Shown here in pieces: positions 9,221 through 17,844 of a stretch of DNA of 64,000 nt. Both the position numbers and the translations under genes were made by a program. The notes below the pieces were generated by a model. The model ran no database searches and was not told the DNA's origin. It saw nothing but the letters and a program-made list of their open reading frames with translations. The DNA lies in contig CAYZLR010000006.1 of the NCBI GenBank assembly GCA_964479275.1, positions 1-64,000 on the forward strand. Direction: 5' to 3'. Numbering within the stretch: the stretch's first letter is position 1; each line of letters opens with the position of its first letter. Source of the DNA: CALLPQ01 sp964479275. GTDB lineage: Bacteria > Pseudomonadota > Alphaproteobacteria > Caulobacterales > Parvularculaceae.

Positions 9221-9265
9221 TTTTACCCCTTATACTTTTACCCCTTATACTTTTACCCCTTACAC
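9221..9265. repeat. Three tandem 15-bp units (TTTTACCCCTTATAC)
   Basis: Units at 9221-9235, 9236-9250 and 9251-9265; the first two are identical and the third differs at one base. The array sits between convergent uup and rnd, and the third unit supplies the rnd stop codon. The 16-mer CCCCTTATACTTTTAC also occurs at 35536-35551, 26 kb away, next to the desaturase gene. Confidence 0.85.
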
Positions 9266-10435
9266 TGATGTGACTTCAAGTTTCCCATTTTGTAATTTCA
9301 GTGAAATTTCTCCGCGCTTTAGCTGCAAAGCCTTTTCGCCAAAAATTTCAAACCGCCAACCACTCATAGCGGGAATGGGGGCTTTGTCACTTCTAGCCAG
9401 TGCCTCAAGGTCAGAGGCAGAAGCTATCAGTTTAGGGGCGACTTGATAATGTTCACATGTGTGCTTTAGCAGTACACGAAGTAAGTCAATGACATCGGCG
9501 GGCGGCGGTGTTTTTCGCTCATTATGCTTTAACGAGGGGAGTTTATCTTTTGGGAGGGCGTTTCCAGTTTTGATGGCCTCTAAAATCCCTTTTGCGCTTT
9601 CTGAGCGTTCGAACCCTTTTGGAATTGAACGGGCTCGCGATAAGGAGTCCGCTTCTAAGGGCCGCATGCGTGCAAGTTCAAATAAGCCATCATCTTTCAT
9701 AATTCGGCCGCGTGGAACATTTTTGCTTTGTGCTTCTTGTTCACGCCATTGTGCGAGTTTCACCAGTGGGCCAAGTTCTTTGGGTTTGGTATTGCGTAAT
9801 TTTAAACGCATCCATGCTTTTTCTGGTTCTATAAAATATAATGATGGATCATCAAGCATGGCTAACTCTTCCTCGACCCAATGATTGCGATTATCCTTCT
9901 TTAATCGCGCCTTTAAAATAGGATAGGCGTCGCGTAGGTGCGTGACATCACTTAGTGCGTATGTGAGTTGGGCTTGGGTCAACGGACGACGCGACCAGTC
10001 TGTAAACCGGGAGCCTTTATCAATATTGGCTTTGACCAATTCCCGCATCAGCGGTTCGTAGCCAATCTGATCGCCAAACCCACAAGCCATAGCGGCAATT
10101 TGACTATCAAATAAAGGTGCGGGCACCTTCTTCATCAAATTATAAAAAATCTCCAGATCTTGTCGGGCCGCGTGAAAGACTTTGGTAATACTCGAATCGG
10201 CAAGAATATCGAGGAAGGGGCTTAAATCCAGCCCTTCGGCCAGCGGGTCAATCATACCCTCAACGCCGGGCGCGGCCGCTTGTATGAGACACAAAATTGG
10301 CCAATAGGTTTTTTCACGCATAAATTCTGTGTCGACGACAATAAAGGGTTGATCAGCAAAGGCTGAGCAAAATGCCTTAAGCTCGATTTGCGTAGTGATG
10401 AGTGATGAGAATTCATGTGATGAGTTTTTGAGCAT
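9260..10435 (-). CDS. rnd: Ribonuclease D
   Basis: A 391-residue DEDD-family 3'-5' exoribonuclease that trims tRNA and other structured RNA 3' ends. The metal-binding residues are visible: VDTEF (exo I) near residue 36, HAARQDLE (exo II), and YALSDVTHL with the Tyr of the DEDDy subclass (exo III) near 165. A helical HRDC region occupies about 205-290 (LGPLVKLAQWREQEAQSKN). Length is normal for the family. Its last codons overlap the 15-bp tandem repeat. Confidence 0.93.
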   Translation of the reverse strand: MLKNSSHEFSSLITTQIELKAFCSAFADQPFIVVDTEFMREKTYWPILCLIQAAAPGVEGMIDPLAEGLDLSPFLDILADSSITKVFHAARQDLEIFYNLMKKVPAPLFDSQIAAMACGFGDQIGYEPLMRELVKANIDKGSRFTDWSRRPLTQAQLTYALSDVTHLRDAYPILKARLKKDNRNHWVEEELAMLDDPSLYFIEPEKAWMRLKLRNTKPKELGPLVKLAQWREQEAQSKNVPRGRIMKDDGLFELARMRPLEADSLSRARSIPKGFERSESAKGILEAIKTGNALPKDKLPSLKHNERKTPPPADVIDLLRVLLKHTCEHYQVAPKLIASASDLEALARSDKAPIPAMSGWRFEIFGEKALQLKRGEISLKLQNGKLEVTSV

Positions 10436-10593
10436 AGCATTCCGTAATAGCAGGGTGCGAACGGCGCGTCACTATAGAATTTTCGCAAACACAGTGTGTA
10501 TCATAATCAGGTATCGAGATCGCATTGGGCGTTCTAAAATGCCAGCTTCTCTGTTATAAGGAGTGAACTGCAAGTTTCTTCTGGAATCCTTCT

Positions 10594-11361
10594 ATGCCAA
10601 TAACCTTTAATGTTCAAAGTAAGTCCCTGATTGAGGATGATCGCCTGCGTCCACGTCCTGCGGTGGATGTAATGCCAGACTGGAAAAAAGAAATTCCCGG
10701 CCAAATTAAGAGGGAGCTAGAACAGGGAAATACAGTCCGTACGTGCCCGGCTATTCATGATTATTTACATCTTGGGTTTGTAATTCCTCTGTGGACTGAT
10801 GTAATTGTGGAGCGCGTTAGTCGCGCAGGTAATGGTCAGGCTATTAAAGACCCCAAGGGGAAGTTAATAAGTTGGCGCACCGCTCATGGCGCCTTCCCCC
10901 TTGAGCAACATGGACGTGATCAGGTTGAGGGAGTTGAGCCGTTAGAACCACCTGATGGATTGCCGTTGGTCATCAAACCAATTTGTCCGTGGCTGGTGGA
11001 AACACCGCCCGGTTGGTCAATTTTGGTATTACCTTTAAATCTTCATGAAGAAAAAAATCGTCTTCCCTTGCAACCGATTCCCGGTGTCGTCAATACAGAT
11101 CATTGGCATCAAATTCATTCTCCTTGTCGCTGGGAGCGCGCAGATTCTGTGATTCATATGAAAGCGGGAACACCGTTTATGCATATTGTGCCGTTCAGGC
11201 GCACTGAGCGTTTGGAGCCTGAATTTAAGGTGATTGAAGAGCAGGCGAGGCTGGCAAATCTTGCCGGTGTATTGAGTGATTTTAGCGGTGGGTATCGGCG
11301 TCAGCAAAAAAATTCTGAAAAAATCCACGGTACGGGAGAAAAGCACGAAACCTCTGATTAA
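10594..11361 (+). CDS. Conserved protein of unknown function (DUF6065-like by recollection)
   Basis: A 255-residue cytoplasmic protein. Visible marks are MPDWKKEIPG near residue 25, TVRTCPAIHDYLHLGFVIPL at 48-67 and ICPWLVETPPGWSILVLPLN in the middle, and a GVVNTDHWHQIHSP segment. This order (MPDWW-K, TVKKCP, GWVIPLW, TPPGWS) recalls an uncharacterised family found in alphaproteobacteria and tailed phages; I place it there from memory only. A strong AAGGAG at about 10557 lies too far from this ATG (about 30 bases), so initiation context is unclear. No catalytic motif is evident. Confidence 0.65.
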   Translation: MPITFNVQSKSLIEDDRLRPRPAVDVMPDWKKEIPGQIKRELEQGNTVRTCPAIHDYLHLGFVIPLWTDVIVERVSRAGNGQAIKDPKGKLISWRTAHGAFPLEQHGRDQVEGVEPLEPPDGLPLVIKPICPWLVETPPGWSILVLPLNLHEEKNRLPLQPIPGVVNTDHWHQIHSPCRWERADSVIHMKAGTPFMHIVPFRRTERLEPEFKVIEEQARLANLAGVLSDFSGGYRRQQKNSEKIHGTGEKHETSD

Positions 11362-11398
11362 GATGTCCGTGACTGACATTATTGATGAGTGTAATCGC

Positions 11399-12304
11399 TT
11401 AAAAAGTTGCGGAAAATAAACTTTGGTTTACGCCAAATCCCGCGCGTTTCATGCCGTCACTATTAAAGGCAAATGCAATCTCTCCGTCCTTCGTTACGCT
11501 TGTAACGCCGCCATTGCCGCCAAGCCTGCCCACATCTGTGATGAGCCCATAAACACTTTGCTCAAGAGTTTCACCGCGATAGTGCACGCGGCTGGCAACG
11601 TCTTGAGCGCCACCAGCAAGGATGAAGTATTCGCCAAGTCCCGTGCAGGATGCAGCAACATACTCGTCGGCCCATGTGCCTGCGCCAATCAAGGGCGTGT
11701 CACCGACACGGCCTTCCAGTTTTCCAAAAACCCCACCAGTTGATGTCGCTGCAGCCAATCGCCCTGATTGGTCCAGTGCAACAGCACCGACAGTGCCGTG
11801 CCCTAACTCATCTTGATGAAGTTCATCCGCTTCAACACCAATAGGAATGCAATAATAATTTTCTGGATCATCAATAAAATCTAACTGATGCTTGCGGCAA
11901 AAATTCATAGCCCCTTCGCCGGCGAGCAGGATATGGGGTGTGTTTTCCATAATGATACGTGCGGCTTTAAACGGACTTTTTAAATCACGGATAGCGGCAA
12001 TGGCTCCCGCTCGTCGGTATAGGTTTTCTTTTTTTCCGGGTGTGCCACCTACCATGATCGATGCATCTAATTCTGCATATCCAGCTTTATTGGGAGGGGC
12101 GCCTTTTCCCGCAATATAAAAACCTGAAGCCTCCATCTCTGTTACCATGGCATCGATCACGTTAATGGCACGCTCGCCATTTTCCAACATTGTTTTCCCT
12201 TTTTCAGCAAGTGAGTATAGATGCGCGTCTGCTTTGGAGTAATCGCGGCCTGCAGTCGCGCCAGCCCCGCCGTGAATCGCTAAAGCGATAGGAGATTGTG
12301 ACAT
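11399..12304 (-). CDS. iaaA: Isoaspartyl peptidase / L-asparaginase (Ntn hydrolase, IaaA type)
   Basis: A 301-residue plant-type asparaginase precursor that hydrolyses isoaspartyl dipeptides and asparagine. It starts MSQSPIALAIHGGAG, the family N-terminus. The autocleavage site is DELGHGTVGAVALD; the Thr after HG becomes the N-terminal nucleophile of the beta subunit. The downstream AAATSTGG and GDTPLIGAGTWAD substrate-binding segments are intact. ATG at 12304 is chosen over an in-frame TTG at 12325 because the homology begins there and a purine-rich AAAGAAAG precedes it. It stands alone on this strand between two + strand genes. Confidence 0.9.
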   Translation of the reverse strand: MSQSPIALAIHGGAGATAGRDYSKADAHLYSLAEKGKTMLENGERAINVIDAMVTEMEASGFYIAGKGAPPNKAGYAELDASIMVGGTPGKKENLYRRAGAIAAIRDLKSPFKAARIIMENTPHILLAGEGAMNFCRKHQLDFIDDPENYYCIPIGVEADELHQDELGHGTVGAVALDQSGRLAAATSTGGVFGKLEGRVGDTPLIGAGTWADEYVAASCTGLGEYFILAGGAQDVASRVHYRGETLEQSVYGLITDVGRLGGNGGVTSVTKDGEIAFAFNSDGMKRAGFGVNQSLFSATF

Positions 12305-12530
12305 CAAAATACTTTCTTTGTACAAATTGAGTGGCGGATAAAAACAAGGAGGAGCGGGCGACTTTGCAATCCTAATGTGTCTGCCACAAAAATCACGACG
12401 GATAAAGATAGAGGGTAAAGATTATCAAGGGTCGATTTCTATAAATATTTTCTTGCGGGCTTTGACCTATTTGCAGGCACGGAGTATGTCTTCATTATCG
12501 ATCAGACGATTTATAAGGAGCCCTAACTCA

Positions 12531-13274
12531 ATGGCGAAATCAGTTACAACTCTGGCGCTAGTCCGTCACGGACAAAGCGAGTGGAATTTACAAAATCGTT
12601 TCACAGGTTGGGTGGACGTTGATCTTACTGAGCAAGGCGTTGCCGAGGCGAAAAAGGGCGGGGATCTTTTGGCAAAACAGGGAATTGAGTTTTCCGCTGC
12701 TTTTACCTCTGTTCAAAAACGCGCCATCCGCACTTTATGGTTAGCGCTGACGCAGATGGATCGTATGTGGTTGCCAGTAACGAAAGATTGGCGCTTGAAT
12801 GAACGCCATTATGGAGGCTTAACCGGACTGGATAAGCAAGAAACACGTGACAAGCATGGTGATGAACAGGTTCATATTTGGCGTCGCAGTTATGATATTC
12901 CGCCTCCACCAATTGAGGACAATAATGAGCACAATCCAAATAAGGGCGCTCAATATACGAATCTGGATCCAGCACAATTGCCAAAATCAGAATCTTTAAA
13001 AACAACTCTCGATCGAGTTTTGCCGTGCTGGGAAGCTTTAATTGCCCCGCGCCTTGTTGGCGGAGAGTCCCTGATAATTTCTGCCCATGGAAATTCATTG
13101 CGGGCATTGGTCAAATTATTGATGAAAGTCTCTGATGAGGATATTCCCGGTGTTGAAATTCCAACGGGTAATCCTTTGGTCTTTCAATTCGAAACCGGGT
13201 CACTCGCGCCAATTTCAGTGCAATATTTGGATCAGGATCGGGCAAAGGAACTCCCTGATCTGCAAGCGTTGTAA
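12531..13274 (+). CDS. gpmA: 2,3-bisphosphoglycerate-dependent phosphoglycerate mutase
   Basis: A 247-residue glycolytic enzyme interconverting 3- and 2-phosphoglycerate. LVRHGQSEWNLQNRFTGW holds the phosphohistidine; LNERHYGGLTGLDKQET and the second His in SAHGNSLRALVK complete the active site. Start ATG 12531 follows AAGGAG at 12515-12520 and the family N-terminus begins there; the open frame upstream to 12375 is not needed. Length is normal. Confidence 0.95.
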   Translation: MAKSVTTLALVRHGQSEWNLQNRFTGWVDVDLTEQGVAEAKKGGDLLAKQGIEFSAAFTSVQKRAIRTLWLALTQMDRMWLPVTKDWRLNERHYGGLTGLDKQETRDKHGDEQVHIWRRSYDIPPPPIEDNNEHNPNKGAQYTNLDPAQLPKSESLKTTLDRVLPCWEALIAPRLVGGESLIISAHGNSLRALVKLLMKVSDEDIPGVEIPTGNPLVFQFETGSLAPISVQYLDQDRAKELPDLQAL

Positions 13275-13497
13275 AATAATCTTGTTTCAAAGGACTTTTT
13301 TATTCCCCTCTTACGCTCAAGGGGGGGGGATCGTTTTCATTTGAGATTTTTTGCAACTGCGAAGAGCAATCATCGAGCCCCGAAATCATAAGCCAATCGA
13401 GGGGCGGCGATTGATAACGGCAAAAGTCTGCTTGAGGGCGAACGCTTCTTTGTGTAGTCTTATAAGATTAGAAAGAGATAAGTAGAGGAATAGCCAT

Positions 13498-15117
13498 ATG
13501 CAGGGCCTTATGATGGATTACCCGTTATTGACGACGGGCATTCTTAGACACGCGGTACGCACTTATGCGTCAACTGAAATTGTAACACGTACGGTTGAGG
13601 GACCGGTTCATCGTTATAATATTGCTGAAGCAAGTCTGCGGATCGCAAAATTAGCCCATGCCTTAATGAGAATGGGGGTGAAAAAGGGGGACCGGGTTGG
13701 TGTTATTGGCTGGAACACCCATCGCCAGTTTGAAATGTATTATGCGGTTGGTGGCATTGGCGCAATTTTGCACACGATTAACCCCCGGCTTGGGTCTGAA
13801 AACGCAGCCTATGTCATTAATCATGCTGAAGATGACTTTTTGTTTTTTGACACCACCTTTACTCCTCTTGTCGAAGGACTATCGCCATATCTCAAAACGG
13901 TTAAAACCTATGTAGCATTGACCGATCAAGATCATCGACCTGATACGAAATTATCAATCAGCACTTATGAGGAACTTATTGCTCCAGAGGCTGATGATAT
14001 TGAATGGCCAGAGTTTGACGAGAATACTGCCGTTTCTATGTGTTATACTTCGGGCACGACTGGAAATCCGAAGGGCGTTCTTTATTCTCATCGGGCTATT
14101 GTTGTCCAAACTTTTGCCTCTGGATTAACTTCAGCGCTCGGCGCAAAAGAAGATGACGTGGTTCTGCCTATCGTTCCCATGTTTCACGTGAATGCCTGGA
14201 ACCTTCCCTATTCATGCTTGATGACTGGCGCGAAACAAGTGTTTCCAGGGCCACGTCTAGATGGAGAGGGCCTTTACGTGATGTTGGAGGGAGAGAAAGT
14301 AAATTATTCTTTCGGTGTGCCAACAGTCTGGTTAGGGTTGTTGCAATATTTATCTGAAACAGGAAAGACCCTCAATCATTTGAAGATGGCTTTTTCAGGC
14401 GGGTCTGCGCTATCAGAATCGCTTATACGCGGTTTTAAAGAACATGGTGTGGAAATGAAGCAAGGGTGGGGTATGACGGAGATGTCTCCGCTTGGTACGG
14501 TTAATAAATTACCCCCTTCTGCAGATCGTTTGAGTGAAGATGATCGAATTAAATTACAATTGAAGCAAGGGCGCGCAATGCCTTTTGTTGATATGCGGAT
14601 CGTTGATGATCATAACGAAGCGCTGCCCCATGATGGCATTACCGATGGAAATTTGCAGGTGCGCGGGCCGTGGATCATCAAAGAATATTACAAAGCAGAA
14701 AAACCAACACGAACACAAGATGGTTGGTTTGATACGGGTGATGTCGCGACGATTGATGCAGATGGCTTTTTACAAATTACGGATCGCTCGAAGGATGTGA
14801 TCAAATCTGGTGGCGAATGGATATCATCTATCGAGATTGAGAATGTTGCTTTGATGCATCCGCATGTCGCCAACGCTGCCGTGATTGGCATTTTTCACCC
14901 CAAATGGGATGAGCGTCCATTATTAGTGGTGCAACCTAAAGCTGGGGTGACGCCTGCTGCTGAGGGTATTTCTGAGTTTGTTAATGCGCGCTTGCCGAGA
15001 ATTGCCTGGCCTGACGCGATTGAATTCGTCGAAGAGATTCCGTTGGGGGCAACAGGCAAAGTTTTGAAAACCGAGCTTCGCAAAATGTTTGAAGGTTATA
15101 AATTACCAGGTACTTGA
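13498..15117 (+). CDS. Acyl-CoA ligase of the DmdB (3-methylmercaptopropionyl-CoA ligase) / medium-long chain type
   Basis: A 539-residue AMP-forming ligase that activates a carboxylic acid to its CoA thioester. The P-loop MCYTSGTTGNPKGVLYSH lies near residue 182, the adenylate-binding GWGMTEMSP near 328, the hinge region GWFDTGDVATID and ITDRSKDVIKSGGEWISS near 430, and the catalytic Lys in GATGKVLKTEL near 522. The start MQGLMMDYPLLTTGILRHA closely recalls DmdB-type ligases of marine alphaproteobacteria, so methylmercaptopropionate or other short/medium acids are plausible. The DUF4212/SSS symporter genes follow 80 bp downstream on the same strand, which fits uptake then activation of a small organic acid. 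Confidence 0.85.
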   Translation: MQGLMMDYPLLTTGILRHAVRTYASTEIVTRTVEGPVHRYNIAEASLRIAKLAHALMRMGVKKGDRVGVIGWNTHRQFEMYYAVGGIGAILHTINPRLGSENAAYVINHAEDDFLFFDTTFTPLVEGLSPYLKTVKTYVALTDQDHRPDTKLSISTYEELIAPEADDIEWPEFDENTAVSMCYTSGTTGNPKGVLYSHRAIVVQTFASGLTSALGAKEDDVVLPIVPMFHVNAWNLPYSCLMTGAKQVFPGPRLDGEGLYVMLEGEKVNYSFGVPTVWLGLLQYLSETGKTLNHLKMAFSGGSALSESLIRGFKEHGVEMKQGWGMTEMSPLGTVNKLPPSADRLSEDDRIKLQLKQGRAMPFVDMRIVDDHNEALPHDGITDGNLQVRGPWIIKEYYKAEKPTRTQDGWFDTGDVATIDADGFLQITDRSKDVIKSGGEWISSIEIENVALMHPHVANAAVIGIFHPKWDERPLLVVQPKAGVTPAAEGISEFVNARLPRIAWPDAIEFVEEIPLGATGKVLKTELRKMFEGYKLPGT

Positions 15118-15197
15118 TTTTTTTTATGCTTTTATCGTCATTTCTTTCTGCTTAAGGAAGAATGCTTGCGTGAATAAGAAAGTCCTTCAGAGATTTC

Positions 15198-15485
15198 ATG
15201 GCTGATCATAAAAAAGAGAACCAGATCGACAAAGAAGAAAATCGTGCGAAAGCATATTGGCGTGCGAATTTGCGCTTAACGTTTTCCTTATTGTCCATCT
15301 GGTTTTTGGTCTCTTTTGGCGCGGGTATTTTGATGCGTGAATTTCTTGATCAATTCTCTATGGGCGGAGCACCGCTGGGTTTTTGGTTTGCTCAGCAAGG
15401 ATCAATCCTCATTTTTGTATTGCTGATTTTTTATTATTGCTTTGCGATGAATCGGCTCGAGAAAAAATATAATTTGAAAGACTAA
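15198..15485 (+). CDS. DUF4212 small membrane subunit of an SSS symporter
   Basis: A 95-residue protein with a charged N-terminus, RAYWRANLR-like entry (KAYWRANLRLTFSLLSIWFL), two membrane helices (about 30-50 and 68-88) and a basic end. This is the DUF4212 family, whose genes sit directly upstream of VC_2705-type sodium:solute symporters, as here (4-bp gap). It probably acts as an accessory subunit in the inner membrane. Confidence 0.88.
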   Translation: MADHKKENQIDKEENRAKAYWRANLRLTFSLLSIWFLVSFGAGILMREFLDQFSMGGAPLGFWFAQQGSILIFVLLIFYYCFAMNRLEKKYNLKD

Positions 15486-15489
15486 TTCC

Positions 15490-17211
15490 ATGGATCAAAC
15501 AATATGGAGTTATGTTTTTGTTGGGCTGACATTTACTCTTTATATTGGCATTGCAATCTGGGCTCGGGCTGCATCAACAGATGATTTTTATGTGGCGGGC
15601 CATGATGTTCATCCCGTGGTTAATGGGATGGCTACGGCAGCTGACTGGATGTCAGCGGCATCTTTTTTGTCGATGGCCGGCTTAATCGCTTTTTTAGGCT
15701 ATGGTGGTTCCGTCTATTTAATGGGATGGACGGGAGGGTACGTTTTGTTAGCTCTCCTGCTCGCACCGTTTTTACGCGCTTTTGGAAAATTTACCGTCCC
15801 TGATTTTGTTGGGGATAGATATTATTCCTCGTTTGCTAGGGTTGTCGCAGTGGTGTGTGCGCTGTTTGTTTCATTCACTTATATAGCAGGACAAATGAAA
15901 GGAGTGGGCGTAGCCTTTTCGGGTTTTTTAGGGGTGCCGTTTGAGTGGGGCATAATTGTCGGCATGGTGATCGTCTTTTTCTATGCGGTGTTGGGCGGTA
16001 TGAAAGGGGTGACTTATACTCAGGTGGCGCAATATTGTGTTCTTATTTTTGCTTATACAGTGCCCGCAATTTTTATCTCGCTGGTGATTACTGGGCATGC
16101 GATCCCCCAGTTAGGGTTCATCGCTAATGTGCGCGGAGAAGATATCTCCATACTGGCTAAATTAAATGTTGTGCTGACAGATTTAGGATTTCGTGAATAT
16201 ACTTCGACCGATAAATCTATGATTGATGTTTTTGCAATTACGGGTGCATTAATGTTTGGTACGGCGGGTTTGCCTCACGTAATTATCAGATTTTTTACTG
16301 TACCCAACGCGAAGGCAGCGCGCTATTCTGCTGGATGGGCACTGTTTTTCATCGCTATTTTATATACAATTGCACCAGCAGTGGGGGCATTTGCACGATT
16401 AAATTTTATTGAGACAGTCAATGAAACTCATTATGCGGTTTCAAACGAAGGTCTTGATGCGGATGATCAACGCACACCGGACTGGTTCTATAACTGGGAA
16501 GAAACAAGCTTGATCAGTTTTATTGATAAAAATGGGGATGGTAAAATTCAAGTGCGCGGTCCCAATGCGCCAGATGGGCTCCAGGATGAAGTTGTTCCGT
16601 TAAATAGGGATATTTTTGTGCTTGCAAACCCTGAAATTGCGCAATTACCGGGCTGGGTGATCGGGTTGGTTGTTGCAGGTGGCTTGGCGGCAGCGCTTTC
16701 TACAGCTGCCGGACTTTTAATGGTAATTTCTTCCGCAATTAGCCATGATTTATGTCGGCGTACCCTGTTTAAAAATATGGATGACAAAACTGAATTACGG
16801 GTAGCGCGAGGTGCCGCGGCGCTTGCTGTTTTGGCAGCGGGATTGTTGGGTATTTTCTCCGCTCAGCTCGGTTTTGTCGCGCAAGTCGTTGCATTTGCTT
16901 TTGGTCTGGCTGCGGCCTCTCTCTTCCCTGTCATCTTTTTGGGTATATTCTGGAAACGCATGAATCGGGAGGGGGCAATTGCTTCTATGCTAATCGGATT
17001 GATTAGTACATTTGGGTACATTTATTATTTTAAATTTGCTGGTGGCACATCTGATCAATGGCTCTTTGGCGTTTCACCGGAAGGTATTGGTTTCGTATTT
17101 ATGTTTTTATCATTGCTCGTTGGTGTTTTGACGGCTTTAGTTACGCCACAGCCTACCCAAGAGATACAGGCTCTCGTTGAGAAAATTCGAATTCCGGCAA
17201 ATGTTCAGTAA
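15490..17211 (+). CDS. Sodium:solute symporter, VC_2705 / ActP-like
   Basis: A 573-residue inner-membrane transporter of the SSS family with about 13 hydrophobic segments. The family segments GMATAADWMSAASFLSMAG and the Na+-site helix ALSTAAGLLMVISSAISHD are present, as is FGTAGLPHVIIRFFTVP. Between two helices there is a soluble insert containing DKNGDGKIQV (D346, N348, D350), an EF-hand-like calcium loop. The gene pairs with the DUF4212 subunit and follows an acyl-CoA ligase, so acetate, propionate or a similar monocarboxylate is the likely substrate (inference). Confidence 0.88.
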   Translation: MDQTIWSYVFVGLTFTLYIGIAIWARAASTDDFYVAGHDVHPVVNGMATAADWMSAASFLSMAGLIAFLGYGGSVYLMGWTGGYVLLALLLAPFLRAFGKFTVPDFVGDRYYSSFARVVAVVCALFVSFTYIAGQMKGVGVAFSGFLGVPFEWGIIVGMVIVFFYAVLGGMKGVTYTQVAQYCVLIFAYTVPAIFISLVITGHAIPQLGFIANVRGEDISILAKLNVVLTDLGFREYTSTDKSMIDVFAITGALMFGTAGLPHVIIRFFTVPNAKAARYSAGWALFFIAILYTIAPAVGAFARLNFIETVNETHYAVSNEGLDADDQRTPDWFYNWEETSLISFIDKNGDGKIQVRGPNAPDGLQDEVVPLNRDIFVLANPEIAQLPGWVIGLVVAGGLAAALSTAAGLLMVISSAISHDLCRRTLFKNMDDKTELRVARGAAALAVLAAGLLGIFSAQLGFVAQVVAFAFGLAAASLFPVIFLGIFWKRMNREGAIASMLIGLISTFGYIYYFKFAGGTSDQWLFGVSPEGIGFVFMFLSLLVGVLTALVTPQPTQEIQALVEKIRIPANVQ

Positions 17212-17228
17212 TCTCGGTTTTTAAAAAG

Positions 17229-17765
17229 CTAGACTGGCTTAAAAGTCAGTGCAACTCCATTATTACAATAACGTTGTCCCGTAGGCTTTGGGCCATCAGG
17301 AAAGACATGCCCTTGATGGCCGCCGCATCTTGCGCAATGATATTCAGTTCGGGGAACAATAATTTTATTGTCAGTTTTCGTTCCTAGGCTACCGGGGAGT
17401 GCGTCATAAAAAGAAGGCCAACCGGTCCCAGAATCATATTTTGTTTCAGAAGAAAATAAATCTAGCCCACAACCAGCACAGGCATAGATGCCGGCGCGTT
17501 TTTCATTGTTTAGCGGGCTGGTGTAAGGGCGCTCTGTTCCTTCTTTTCTCAATACAGCATAAGCATCGCGATCAAGACGCTCGCGCCATTCAGCTTCACT
17601 TAACTGCCATGCGTCATAATCTGGAATAGAATTCTTATCAGGTTCGCTCACACTGTCATCCTCTTTTGTATTTATCGGATTGTTGGCCGTTCGCCCATTC
17701 GCTTGCGAGCATGACGCAACGGTTAGTCCGAAAATGGTTGTCATCAAAGAGCGTCGATTTAGCAT
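17229..17765 (-). CDS. msrB: Peptide-methionine (R)-S-oxide reductase, exported lipoprotein form
   Basis: A 178-residue enzyme that reduces methionine-R-sulfoxide in proteins. The zinc pairs CAGCG and CARCGGHQGHVF and the catalytic-Cys segment GQRYCNNGVALTF are all present, as are GTGWPSF and the HGHVF core. The N-terminus MLNRRSLMTTIFGLTVASC combines a twin-Arg pair with a VASC lipobox (Cys19), so it is probably exported, perhaps via Tat, and lipid-anchored. Most MsrB proteins are cytosolic; here it would protect envelope proteins. Convergent with the symporter gene (17-bp gap). Confidence 0.92.
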   Translation of the reverse strand: MLNRRSLMTTIFGLTVASCSQANGRTANNPINTKEDDSVSEPDKNSIPDYDAWQLSEAEWRERLDRDAYAVLRKEGTERPYTSPLNNEKRAGIYACAGCGLDLFSSETKYDSGTGWPSFYDALPGSLGTKTDNKIIVPRTEYHCARCGGHQGHVFPDGPKPTGQRYCNNGVALTFKPV

Positions 17766-17844
17766 CGTGCAAATATCCTTAGCCTTGCCCCGAAAACTCT
17801 CATTATAATGATCTCGTCTTAATTCGACTTTTTCAAGACGGGGC

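Noticed and set aside
9221..9265. Short CRISPR array
   Set aside because: The units abut without spacers and there are no cas genes; it is a plain tandem repeat.
12375..12530. In-frame N-terminal extension of gpmA
   Set aside because: The extension has no homology-like content, and AAGGAG plus the family N-terminus mark 12531 as the start.
13321..13329. Run of nine G residues as a phase-variation tract
   Set aside because: It lies between gpmA and the ligase gene, outside any reading frame and away from the promoter elements I could recognise.
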